Positions 44,509 through 52,983 of a stretch of 64,000 nt of DNA are shown here, piece after piece. Position numbers and translations under genes: made by a program. Positions within the stretch are counted from its first letter, which is position 1; every line of letters begins with the position of its first letter. Source of the DNA: Sphingobacterium sp. PCS056 (lineage in GTDB: Bacteria > Bacteroidota > Bacteroidia > Sphingobacteriales > Sphingobacteriaceae). Where the stretch lies: positions 5,022,001-5,086,000 of the forward strand of contig NZ_CP096883.1 of assembly GCF_023273895.1 (NCBI RefSeq). The letters are read 5' to 3'. The notes beneath the pieces are model-generated. The model searched no databases, was not told the DNA's origin, and saw only the letters and a list, made by a program, of their open reading frames with translations.

Positions 44509-45777
44509 ATGGAAAAAAGGGCTGCGTTGATTTGGTTTAGAAATGATTTAAGGCTTCATGACAATGAAGTATTCTTAGAAGCATCCTCAAAAAGTACCTT
44601 TATCATACCTGTATTTTGTTTCGACCCTAGATATTACGCTAAAAATCAATATGATTTTCTAAATACCAATGTAATAAGAGCTGCTTTTCAGTTAGAAACA
44701 GTAAAAGCACTGAAAGAAAAATTACAATCTCTTGGTAGTGATTTAATCACTTTTGTCGGATATCCAGAAGATATCATACCGCGTATTGCTCAAAAATATG
44801 AAGTAGATGAAGTGTATCATCATCGTGAGGTTGCTCATAGAGAAACGACAATTTCTGAAAAAGTTGAGGAAGAACTCTGGAAAAGTAGAATTAATTTAAA
44901 ACATATTATTGGTCATACATTATATCACAAAGAGGATCTACCTTTTCCGATCCGTGATATTCCAAATTCTTTTGCAACATTCAAAAAGAAAATAGAACGT
45001 GAAAGTTTTGTGCGAAATACCGCAGACTATCCAACTAATTTCATGACTGCTCCACATCTAGAAAAAACAGCCCTTCCCACTTTAGAAGAATTAGGCTATA
45101 GCTCTGAGGAAATTGTTCTTGTCAGTAATAAATTAATCGAAGGTGGAGAAGATTTAGGTCTGGAGACGATGCAAATGATATTAGATGATCCACGAGGTTC
45201 AGAACATGATTACACATTGTTATCACCTTTTATAGCTTTAGGATCATTATCGCCAATTAAATTATACCATGAAATCAAAAAAAGAGAAAATGGCAAGAAA
45301 AGCAAGCGTTTTGATAAAATCATAGATATGTTGCTCTGGAGAGATTATTTTAGATTCATGCTAAAAAAATATCCAAATGTATTCTTTAAAGAAAAAGGAT
45401 TTAAGAAAGAGCAGATTATGAGTAAGAACGATCAATTGCTTTTTGACAAATGGCGATTTGGAGAAACAGAAAATGAATTTGTTAACCAAAGCATGCAACT
45501 ACTTCAAAAAACAGGATATTTACCTTACTTCGCCCGAATTATTGTTTCTAGCTATTTGGTACAAGAATACAATATCAATTGGTTGAAGGGCGCGTATTGG
45601 TTTGAACAAAATATATTTGATTATTCGCCAGCCACTAATTACGGCAACTGGTCACATATAGCAGGCGTAGGCACAAGCGAGAAAGATAATATGCCGATAG
45701 ATTGGCTAAAACTCATTAACACGCATTACCCAAAAGGCATTCAAGTTCCAGAAGATTATTTAGGACAAATAAATTAA
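44509..45777 (+). CDS. Cryptochrome/photolyase, DASH type
   Basis: The 422-residue flavoprotein opens with AALIWFRNDLRLHDNEV and continues with IPVFCFDPRYY, then HREVAHRETTIS, which together are typical of cryptochrome DASH. The FAD-binding C-terminal half includes LLSPFIALGSLSPIKLY, LLWRDYFRFMLKK and the final GNWSHIAGVGTSEKDN. DASH proteins repair cyclobutane dimers in single-stranded DNA, and some have signalling roles. I took the ATG at 44509 because the upstream in-frame codons begin before the -7 box and are hydrophobic without conservation. Control by light or oxidative stress is likely for the family. The repeats upstream may be the operator. Confidence 0.93.
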   Translation: MEKRAALIWFRNDLRLHDNEVFLEASSKSTFIIPVFCFDPRYYAKNQYDFLNTNVIRAAFQLETVKALKEKLQSLGSDLITFVGYPEDIIPRIAQKYEVDEVYHHREVAHRETTISEKVEEELWKSRINLKHIIGHTLYHKEDLPFPIRDIPNSFATFKKKIERESFVRNTADYPTNFMTAPHLEKTALPTLEELGYSSEEIVLVSNKLIEGGEDLGLETMQMILDDPRGSEHDYTLLSPFIALGSLSPIKLYHEIKKRENGKKSKRFDKIIDMLLWRDYFRFMLKKYPNVFFKEKGFKKEQIMSKNDQLLFDKWRFGETENEFVNQSMQLLQKTGYLPYFARIIVSSYLVQEYNINWLKGAYWFEQNIFDYSPATNYGNWSHIAGVGTSEKDNMPIDWLKLINTHYPKGIQVPEDYLGQIN

Positions 45778-45909
45778 TGTCCTTTTTGAATAAATAAAAG
45801 ATTATCGATGATTTATCGTCATAATTCTAATCTTTATTAAAACGACATTAAAATTTATATTCCTCGCTAAAATAATCAATTACAGTACCTAAAACTCTAT
45901 TTTTATTCC

Positions 45910-45917
45910 TAACTTTG
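45910..45917 (+). promoter_or_regulatory. -7 box of the sucA operon
   Basis: TAACTTTG, an exact TAnnTTTG match, lies 24 bases upstream of the sucA ATG. The -33 position is not conserved. Confidence 0.5.
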
Positions 45918-45941
45918 ACACATTCATATTTTTTCAAATAG

Positions 45942-48680
45942 ATGGACAAACTTACATATTTGAGTAACGCCGATTCGAGCTATATCGACGGGTTATATCA
46001 AGCGTACAAACAAGATCCAGAATCCGTAGATTTTGGCTGGCAAAAATTTTTCGAAGGTTTTGACTTTGGTCAAAACGCAGGTGAAAGTGTTGGTGTTTCA
46101 GCAGATGCAACACCAGATCATGTTTTAAAGGAAATAAATGTATTGAACATGATTAATGGCTACAGAGATCGTGGTCATTTATTTACACAAACAAATCCGG
46201 TACGTGAGCGTCGCAAATATTACCCTGGAAAAGAATTAGAAACATTTGGTCTTTCTGAAGCAGACATGGACACCATTTTTAATGCTGGTGTTGAAGTTGG
46301 CCTAGGTCCAGCCAAATTGAAAGATATCAGACAACTCATCGAGGACACTTACTGTCGTTCGATTGGTGCAGAATTCAAATACATCCGTAACCCTGAAAAA
46401 ATTAAGTGGTTACAAGATCGTATGGAAGCTGACCGCAACAAACCAACGTATTCTTTAGACATCAAAAAAAGAATCTTAGATAAATTAAATCATGCAGTTG
46501 CTTTTGAGAGTTTCTTAGGAACAAAGTTCTTAGGTCAAAAACGTTTCTCATTAGAAGGTGCAGAAAGTTTAATTCCTGCTTTAGATGCCGTTATTGAAAA
46601 AGGTTCAGAATTAGGTATCCAAGAATTTGTTATTGGAATGGCCCATCGCGGTCGTTTAAATGTTTTGACGAATATCATGGGTAAACCTTACAAAACTGTT
46701 TTCTCAGAATTTGAAGGTAAAACTTATGCTGAAGATCCCGAAGTAAACTTTGGTGGTGATGTTAAATATCACTTAGGTTATTCGACAGATGTTAAAACCG
46801 ATGATGGTAAAACAATACACTTAAGTTTAGCACCCAATCCGTCACACTTGGAAACAGTAGATCCGATTGTTGAAGGTTTGGTCCGTTCAAAGATTGACAT
46901 GAAGTATGAGGGAGATTCTTCAAAAATCGCTCCTATTGCTATTCATGGTGATGCTGCTATTGCAGGACAAGGTGTGGTGTACGAAGTAACACAAATGTCT
47001 AAATTAGATGGTTACAAAACTGGTGGTACTATTCATATTGTTATCAACAACCAAATTGGTTTTACAACAAACTATAAAGACGCAAGATCAGGAACTTACT
47101 GTACTGATGTAGCAAAAATAACTTCTTCTCCTGTATTTCACGTAAATGGTGATGATGCTGAAGCATTAGTATATGCAATTAAATTAGCGGTAGAATATCG
47201 TCAAAAATACAAAACTGACGTTTTCATTGACTTGCTATGTTACAGAAGATTTGGTCATAATGAGGCTGATGAACCGAAGTTCACACAACCATTATTATAT
47301 AAACTCATCGAAAAGCATCCTAATCCAAAAGAGGTTTATGCTAAAAAATTAATTGATGAGGGAAGCATAGACGAATCTTACTCTAAAAAAATTGAGAAAG
47401 AATTCAAAGCTGTTTTACAAGAAAAACTAGAGGAATCTAAGGAAGTTGTTAACTTAACAGAAGAAACTCCAATGTTCTCAGGCGCTTGGAAAGGTTTACG
47501 TCCTGCTAAAAAAGGAGAATCTTTTGCACCTGTCAAAACTCATGTTTCTGATGAGACATTTTTGCAATTGGCGAAAGAGATTACAACACTTCCAACTGAT
47601 AAAACGTTCTTCCGTAAAATTTCACGCTTGTTCGAAGATCGTGCTAAGATGATTGAAAAAGATTCTTACGATTGGGCAATGGGTGAATTAATGGCTTACG
47701 CTACATTATTAAATGAAGGAAGTCGTGTTCGTATTTCTGGTCAAGACGTGCAACGTGGTACATTCTCCCACAGACATGCAGTATTGACATTGGAAAACTC
47801 GGAAGAGACTTATACACCTTTGGCAAATATCACTGGTGGAGACAAATTCTCAATCTACAACTCTCTTCTTTCTGAATATGCAGTATTAGGTTTTGAATAT
47901 GGTTATGCTTCTGCTAATCCGCATGCATTAACAATATGGGAAGCTCAATTTGGAGATTTCTATAATGGTGCACAGATCATCGTGGATCAATATTTATCAT
48001 CTGCTGAAACCAAATGGAAGCGTTCAAATGGGTTAGTGATGTTATTACCTCACGGTATGGAAGGACAAGGCCCAGAGCACTCTTCTGCTCGTATCGAAAG
48101 ATTCTTAGAGCTTTGTGCTAATGAAAACTTAATCCTAGCAAATTGTACTACACCAGCTAACTACTTTCACTTATTACGTCGTCAACAAGTTCGCGAATTC
48201 CGTAAACCATTAGTAGCATTTACACCAAAATCTTTATTACGTCACCCTAAAGTAGTATCACCATTAAAAGATTTTACTTCAAATACATTCCAAGAAGTAA
48301 TTGATGATACTAATGTAAACGCAAAAGATGTAAAACGAGTATTGTTCTGTTCTGGTAAAGTATATTATGATTTATTAGAGAAACAAGAAGTTGACAAACG
48401 TAAGGATATTGCCATTGTGAGATTGGAACAACTATTCCCTATTCCTGAGGAACAATTGAAGGCAATTCGCAAAAAATATAATAAAGCAACTCAATTTGTG
48501 TGGGTTCAGGAAGAAAACGAAAATATGGGAGCTTGGTCTTACTATTGTCGTAAACTAATGAATACCGAAATTGCTTTCACTGGTTTTGTTGCACGTAAAG
48601 AAAGTGGAAGTACAGCAACAGGCTACATGAAACAACACGTAGCACAACAAGCTGAAATTTTAAATAAATCATTCGAATAA
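45942..48680 (+). CDS. sucA: 2-oxoglutarate dehydrogenase E1 component
   Basis: The 912-residue thiamine diphosphate enzyme decarboxylates 2-oxoglutarate and hands the succinyl group to SucB in the TCA-cycle complex. The N-terminal E2-binding segment YIDGLYQAYKQDPESVDFGW is present, as are the substrate residues in VIGMAHRGRLNVL and the cofactor motif IHGDAAIAGQGVVYE. The C-terminal half has PHGMEGQGPEHSSARIERFL (cited by part), another family landmark. The length is standard. The gene is 65 bases upstream of sucB, with a hairpin between them. The E3 lipoamide dehydrogenase gene is not in this window. Confidence 0.97.
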   Translation: MDKLTYLSNADSSYIDGLYQAYKQDPESVDFGWQKFFEGFDFGQNAGESVGVSADATPDHVLKEINVLNMINGYRDRGHLFTQTNPVRERRKYYPGKELETFGLSEADMDTIFNAGVEVGLGPAKLKDIRQLIEDTYCRSIGAEFKYIRNPEKIKWLQDRMEADRNKPTYSLDIKKRILDKLNHAVAFESFLGTKFLGQKRFSLEGAESLIPALDAVIEKGSELGIQEFVIGMAHRGRLNVLTNIMGKPYKTVFSEFEGKTYAEDPEVNFGGDVKYHLGYSTDVKTDDGKTIHLSLAPNPSHLETVDPIVEGLVRSKIDMKYEGDSSKIAPIAIHGDAAIAGQGVVYEVTQMSKLDGYKTGGTIHIVINNQIGFTTNYKDARSGTYCTDVAKITSSPVFHVNGDDAEALVYAIKLAVEYRQKYKTDVFIDLLCYRRFGHNEADEPKFTQPLLYKLIEKHPNPKEVYAKKLIDEGSIDESYSKKIEKEFKAVLQEKLEESKEVVNLTEETPMFSGAWKGLRPAKKGESFAPVKTHVSDETFLQLAKEITTLPTDKTFFRKISRLFEDRAKMIEKDSYDWAMGELMAYATLLNEGSRVRISGQDVQRGTFSHRHAVLTLENSEETYTPLANITGGDKFSIYNSLLSEYAVLGFEYGYASANPHALTIWEAQFGDFYNGAQIIVDQYLSSAETKWKRSNGLVMLLPHGMEGQGPEHSSARIERFLELCANENLILANCTTPANYFHLLRRQQVREFRKPLVAFTPKSLLRHPKVVSPLKDFTSNTFQEVIDDTNVNAKDVKRVLFCSGKVYYDLLEKQEVDKRKDIAIVRLEQLFPIPEEQLKAIRKKYNKATQFVWVQEENENMGAWSYYCRKLMNTEIAFTGFVARKESGSTATGYMKQHVAQQAEILNKSFE

Positions 48681-48694
48681 AAACTATTTTTATC

Positions 48695-48726
48695 CAATTG
48701 CGTCTTTTATCAAAAAGACGCAATTG
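48695..48726 (+). promoter_or_regulatory. Hairpin between sucA and sucB
   Basis: Fourteen-base perfect arms (CAATTGCGTCTTTT) at 48695-48708 and 48713-48726 with an ATCA loop fill most of the 65-base sucA-sucB gap. There is no long T-run after it, so partial termination or mRNA stabilisation is more likely than full termination. Confidence 0.65.
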
Positions 48727-48745
48727 TCTGTAAAGAACATTATAT

Positions 48746-49975
48746 ATGAGCTTAGAAATTAAAGTACCAACCGTAGGTGAATCCATTACTGAGGTAACCT
48801 TGTCACAGTGGTTGAAACAAGATGGCGATTACGTTGAAATGGACGAAAACATCGCGGAATTGGAATCTGACAAAGCAACTTTCGAATTACCAGCTGAAAA
48901 AGCAGGTATCTTAAGAATCATTGCTCAAGAAGGAGATACTTTAGAAATTGGTGCTGTAGTATGTACTATCGAAGAAGGTGGTGCTCCTACTGGTGATGCA
49001 AAACCTGCTGCTGCTGCTGAAGAAAAAGCGAGTGCACCTGCCGCAACAGCAAATGTAGCTGATGAGAATCCTGATTCTTATGCTGCTGGTACAGCTTCTC
49101 CCGCTGCCGCAAAAATTTTAAGAGAAAAAGGAATTGATCCTGCAACTATTAAAGGCACAGGTAAAGAAGGGCGTATCACAAAAGAAGATGCTGAAAAAGC
49201 ACAAGTAGCTCCTAAAGCTGTTGCGCCTGCTAAAGAAGCTCCGAAAGCTGCTGCTCCGGTTGCTGTAGCTGGTTCTCGTAATGAGCGTCGTGAAAAAATG
49301 ACTTCTCTACGCAAAACGATTGCAAAACGTTTAGTTTCTGTAAAAAATGAAACGGCTATGTTAACGACTTTTAATGAAGTCAACATGCAGCCGATCATGG
49401 ATTTACGCGCTAAATACAAAGATACCTTTAAAGAAAAACATGGTGTAGGTCTTGGATTTATGTCATTTTTCACTAAAGCAGTAACAACTGCTTTAAAAGA
49501 ATGGCCTGCTGTAAATGCTAGAATCGAAGAAAACGAATTGGTATATTCTGATTTTGCAGATATTTCAATTGCAGTTTCTGCTCCTAAAGGACTTGTAGTT
49601 CCTGTACTTAGAAATGCGGAATCGATGTCATTACATGAAATCGAAAAAGGAATTGGGGCATTAGCTGTAAAAGCACGTGACAATAAATTAACGATTGATG
49701 AAATGACTGGTGGTACATTTACTATCACTAATGGTGGTGTATTTGGTTCAATGATGTCAACTCCGATTATCAATGCTCCTCAATCTGCTATTTTAGGTAT
49801 GCACAATATCATTCAACGTCCAGTTGCTGAAAATGGTCAAGTGGTCATCCGTCCGATGATGTATATCGCTCTTTCTTATGATCACCGTGTTATTGATGGT
49901 CGTGAGTCTGTAAGCTTCTTAGTACGTGTAAAACAACTATTAGAAGATCCTGCTCGTTTATTATTAGAAGTGTAA
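48746..49975 (+). CDS. sucB: Dihydrolipoyllysine-residue succinyltransferase (E2)
   Basis: The 409-residue core of the 2-oxoglutarate dehydrogenase complex has one lipoyl domain with the lipoylated Lys43 (LESDKATFELP), a linker rich in Ala, Pro and Lys, and a peripheral subunit-binding domain at about residues 115-150 (AAKILREKGIDPATIKGTG). The catalytic domain ends YDHRVIDGRESVSFL, which holds the active-site His and Asp. It transfers succinyl from E1 to CoA. It is the second gene of the sucAB pair and ends with a strong terminator shared with convergent sufE. Confidence 0.97.
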   Translation: MSLEIKVPTVGESITEVTLSQWLKQDGDYVEMDENIAELESDKATFELPAEKAGILRIIAQEGDTLEIGAVVCTIEEGGAPTGDAKPAAAAEEKASAPAATANVADENPDSYAAGTASPAAAKILREKGIDPATIKGTGKEGRITKEDAEKAQVAPKAVAPAKEAPKAAAPVAVAGSRNERREKMTSLRKTIAKRLVSVKNETAMLTTFNEVNMQPIMDLRAKYKDTFKEKHGVGLGFMSFFTKAVTTALKEWPAVNARIEENELVYSDFADISIAVSAPKGLVVPVLRNAESMSLHEIEKGIGALAVKARDNKLTIDEMTGGTFTITNGGVFGSMMSTPIINAPQSAILGMHNIIQRPVAENGQVVIRPMMYIALSYDHRVIDGRESVSFLVRVKQLLEDPARLLLEV

Positions 49976-49990
49976 TAAAGTAGCTTATAC

Positions 49991-50033
49991 AAAAAAAATC
50001 CCGATGTGAACAATTCACATCGGGATTTTTTTT
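49991..50033. terminator. Bidirectional terminator between sucB and sufE
   Basis: Twenty-base perfect arms at 49991-50010 and 50014-50033 (core ATCCCGATGTGAA) with a 3-base loop and A/T runs on both sides. Confidence 0.92.
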
Positions 50034-50064
50034 TGTATTCAATCGTTAATGTTCAAAGATATTT

Positions 50065-50484
50065 TTATCCCCTCGCCTGTAAAGCCAAAGCGTACAATTT
50101 CATTTGTTTCACCATCGATAGCAATCCATTAGCACGAGTGGGTGAAAGGTGTTCATTTAGACCTATCTGATCAATAAAGTATAAATCAGCCTCCACAATT
50201 TCTTTTGCTGTATGACCAGATAGCACCTTTACCATCAAACTCACCAGTCCTTTTGTAATGATAGCATCACTATCGGCAGTGAAATACACTTTTCCATCTT
50301 TTACTTCGGGAAAAAGCCACACTTTTGACTGGCATCCTTTGATGATGTAATCATCTTTTTTATGTTCTTCGCTGATTAATGGAACCTCTTTCCCCAATTG
50401 AATGATATATTCATATTTTTCCATCCAATCGGTAAAAAAAGAAAAGTCATCAATTAATTCATCTTGTATTTCGTTAATAGTCAT
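50065..50484 (-). CDS. sufE: SufE sulphur acceptor
   Basis: The 139-residue cytoplasmic protein accepts persulphide sulphur from SufS at Cys51 (YIIKGCQSKVWL) and passes it on for Fe-S cluster assembly. The GLVSLMVKVLSGHTAKEI and LSPTRANGLLSMVKQMK blocks also fit the family. Its start lies 15 bases after the sufS stop, so both are translated from one mRNA. The SufBCD scaffold genes are not in this window. Confidence 0.95.
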   Translation of the reverse strand: MTINEIQDELIDDFSFFTDWMEKYEYIIQLGKEVPLISEEHKKDDYIIKGCQSKVWLFPEVKDGKVYFTADSDAIITKGLVSLMVKVLSGHTAKEIVEADLYFIDQIGLNEHLSPTRANGLLSMVKQMKLYALALQARG

Positions 50485-50499
50485 GACTATTTATATTTT

Positions 50500-51738
50500 T
50501 TAAACTAACATATTAGCTGCTCTTTTTAGACCAGCTACTAAAGCATCTACTTCTTCTTTTGTATTATAAAATGCAAAAGAAGCACGAATCGTACCTGGAA
50601 TTTCAAACCGATCCATTACAGGTTGCGCACAATGGTGACCTGTACGTACTGCAATACCCAATTTATCCAAGATCACACCCACATCATAAGGGTGAGTACC
50701 ATCTATCAGGAAAGAAATAACCGAACTTTTATGTGCTGCAGTACCAATAAAACGAATTCCCGGTACAGTTTCCAATTGCTCTTGTGCGTAAGATAATAAC
50801 TCCTCCTCATAAGCAGCAATCTCGTCGATCCCAATAGCGTTAATATATTCGATAGCAGCATTTAAACAGATACCTGCTTCGATATTGGGAGTTCCAGCCT
50901 CAAACTTAAATGGTAATTCATTATAAGTTGTTTTTTCAAATGTAACTTCTTTAATCATATCTCCTCCACCTTGATATGGCGGAATTGCATTTAAAGCATC
51001 TTCTTTACCGTATAACACGCCTATACCAGTCGGTCCATACATCTTATGTCCAGAGAAAGCAAGAAAATCAACATCTAAATCTTGAACATCAATTTTTACA
51101 TGCTGGATTGCTTGAGCCGCATCTAATAAAACAGGAACATGATGTTCATGTGCTATTGCGATCATTTCCTTTACAGGGTTGATTGTTCCGAGAGAATTTG
51201 AAACATAAGTAAAAGAAGCAATTTTGGTTTTTTCTGAAAAAAGTTTTTTATAGGCCTTGATATCCAGCTCGCCAGCATCATTCATAGGAATCACTTTCAA
51301 CAGAGCTCCTTTATCTTCGCATAACATCTGCCAAGGAACAATATTAGAATGATGCTCCATGGCAGAAATAATGATTTCATCTCCAGCAGCAATATTTACT
51401 TTACCAAAACAAGTAGCAATAATATTAATACTATGAGTAGTACCTGTAGTGATAATGATTTCATGCTCATGCTTGGCATTAATAAAAGCCTGAATACTCC
51501 TTCTGGTCACTTCAAAAGCATCTGTAGAAATTTGACTTAAATAATGAACACCTCTATGTACATTACTATTCATATCTGAATAATAGTGTGTAATTGCATC
51601 AATAACAGATTGCGATTTTTGAGTAGTCGCTCCATTATCCAAATAAACTAAAGGCTTTCCATTGACCTCCCTTTTTAAAATGGGAAAATCTGCCCGAACT
51701 TTATCTATATCGAAATCTTTCAATTGTTTTTGTTCCAT
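50500..51738 (-). CDS. sufS: Cysteine desulphurase SufS
   Basis: The 412-residue PLP enzyme converts cysteine to alanine and loads sulphur on its active-site Cys in RTGHHCAQPVMDRF near residue 365. The PLP lysine is in LAFSGHKMYGPTGIG, and the N-terminal GKPLVYLDNGATTQKS is typical of group II (SufS/CsdA) desulphurases. It supplies SufE, which is encoded 15 bases downstream. The -7 box TAACTTTG is only 8 bases upstream of the ATG, so the transcript has a very short leader or none. Confidence 0.96.
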   Translation of the reverse strand: MEQKQLKDFDIDKVRADFPILKREVNGKPLVYLDNGATTQKSQSVIDAITHYYSDMNSNVHRGVHYLSQISTDAFEVTRRSIQAFINAKHEHEIIITTGTTHSINIIATCFGKVNIAAGDEIIISAMEHHSNIVPWQMLCEDKGALLKVIPMNDAGELDIKAYKKLFSEKTKIASFTYVSNSLGTINPVKEMIAIAHEHHVPVLLDAAQAIQHVKIDVQDLDVDFLAFSGHKMYGPTGIGVLYGKEDALNAIPPYQGGGDMIKEVTFEKTTYNELPFKFEAGTPNIEAGICLNAAIEYINAIGIDEIAAYEEELLSYAQEQLETVPGIRFIGTAAHKSSVISFLIDGTHPYDVGVILDKLGIAVRTGHHCAQPVMDRFEIPGTIRASFAFYNTKEEVDALVAGLKRAANMLV

Positions 51739-51746
51739 GATATGAA

Positions 51747-51754
51747 CAAAGTTA
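51747..51754 (-). promoter_or_regulatory. -7 box of the suf genes
   Basis: The minus strand reads TAACTTTG, an exact consensus match, immediately upstream of the sufS ATG at 51738. The start of transcription would fall at or very near the start codon. Confidence 0.55.
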
Positions 51755-51909
51755 AGAGTATTTTAGCATAAAAATGTCTTCATTATCTACTTTTTAAATA
51801 TAGATTAGTATTTAATCCTTACCTATCCATCGAGATAGATTGCTGTTTTTTTTACAATATAAATGTATAAATCTTTCTTTTTATACAATTTTTATTGAAG
51901 CTATTTAAT

Positions 51910-51917
51910 TATCTTTG
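51910..51917 (+). promoter_or_regulatory. -7 box of the desaturase gene
   Basis: TATCTTTG, an exact TAnnTTTG match, ends 7 bases before the desaturase ATG at 51925. It supports that start over the TTG at 51895 and implies a transcript with almost no leader. Confidence 0.55.
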
Positions 51918-51924
51918 TATTGAT

Positions 51925-52926
51925 ATGCAAGAATTACCTCTAAATTTACCCGAAGGCTCAAGAAAAGAAGTGATGAGCTACTTGGAACCGTTCATGCTGA
52001 ATGAGATGAGCGAGTATTTAAAGCCTGTAGACGAAATGTGGCAACCAGCAGATTTTCTACCGGATGCTTCTAGAGATACATTTTTTGATGAAATTAGAGA
52101 TTTGCAAGAGAGTGCGAGAGAACTTCCCTATGATTTGGTTGCTGTTTTAGTTGGTGACACCATTACAGAAGAAGCATTACCGACCTATGAATCCTGGTTA
52201 ACCATGGTAGAAGATGTGGAGAAAAATGAACAAGGTGGCTGGATGAGATGGGTACGTGCTTGGACTGCAGAAGAAAATCGTCATGGAGACCTTTTAAATA
52301 AATATCTTTATTTATCAGGAAGAATTGACATGCGTCAATTCGAGATATCAACCCAGTATTTAATAAAAGATGGTTTTGACATTGGTACAGGTGCCGATCC
52401 TTATCGTAACTTTATCTACACTTCTTTTCAAGAATTAGCAACCAACGTTTCTCATAGACGTGTAGCTGGGCTATCTAAGAAAAATGGGGATAAGTTATTA
52501 GCAAAGATGTGCGGTGTAATTGCTGCAGATGAAGCACGTCATGCTAAAGCATATATGTCTTTTATATCTCATGCGTTGGTCGTTGATCCGAGTGAGGTGA
52601 TGATTGCTTTTGAAGACATGATGCGCAAGAAAATTGTAATGCCAGCTCAATTTTTAAGAGAATCTGGAGAACCACAAGGCGAAGCATTTGCACACTTCTC
52701 TGATGCGGCTCAACGTCTTAATATCTATACTGCGATTGATTATGTTGACATTTTAAAAGAGCTTAATGCAGATTGGAAGATAGATCAAGTGAGCGGCTTA
52801 AACGAAAAAGGAGAAAAAGCACGAGATTATTTAATGAGACTTCCTGATCGTTTATTACGACTGGCAGATAGAATGAAAATCCCAGAAAAAGAATATAAAT
52901 TTAAATGGATCTACGATCAGAAATAA
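51925..52926 (+). CDS. Acyl-ACP desaturase (soluble, di-iron)
   Basis: The 333-residue protein has the ferritin-like di-iron pattern of acyl-ACP desaturases: Glu82 or Glu83 in GDTITEEALP, Glu117 and His120 in EENRHGD, and Glu203 with His206 in ADEARHAK. The enzyme inserts a double bond into acyl chains bound to acyl carrier protein, so it shapes membrane lipid fluidity. It needs ferredoxin and O2; no ferredoxin gene is nearby. The ATG at 51925 fits both family length and the promoter position. The gene stands alone and ends in a terminator shared with the convergent transporter gene. Confidence 0.92.
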   Translation: MQELPLNLPEGSRKEVMSYLEPFMLNEMSEYLKPVDEMWQPADFLPDASRDTFFDEIRDLQESARELPYDLVAVLVGDTITEEALPTYESWLTMVEDVEKNEQGGWMRWVRAWTAEENRHGDLLNKYLYLSGRIDMRQFEISTQYLIKDGFDIGTGADPYRNFIYTSFQELATNVSHRRVAGLSKKNGDKLLAKMCGVIAADEARHAKAYMSFISHALVVDPSEVMIAFEDMMRKKIVMPAQFLRESGEPQGEAFAHFSDAAQRLNIYTAIDYVDILKELNADWKIDQVSGLNEKGEKARDYLMRLPDRLLRLADRMKIPEKEYKFKWIYDQK

Positions 52927-52960
52927 AAAAAAGCTCGATATTAAGTATCGAGCTTTTTTT
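52926..52960. terminator. Bidirectional terminator after the desaturase
   Basis: Fifteen-base perfect arms at 52926-52940 and 52946-52960 (core AAGCTCGATA) with a 5-base loop, between the desaturase and the convergent POT gene. Confidence 0.88.
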
Positions 52961-52983
52961 ATCAAAAAATTATCAGTAAAGGA

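Noticed and set aside
49078..49773. 231-codon minus-strand open frame inside sucB
   Set aside because: It is antisense to the linker and catalytic domain of a certain gene. Its composition follows from the sucB codons.
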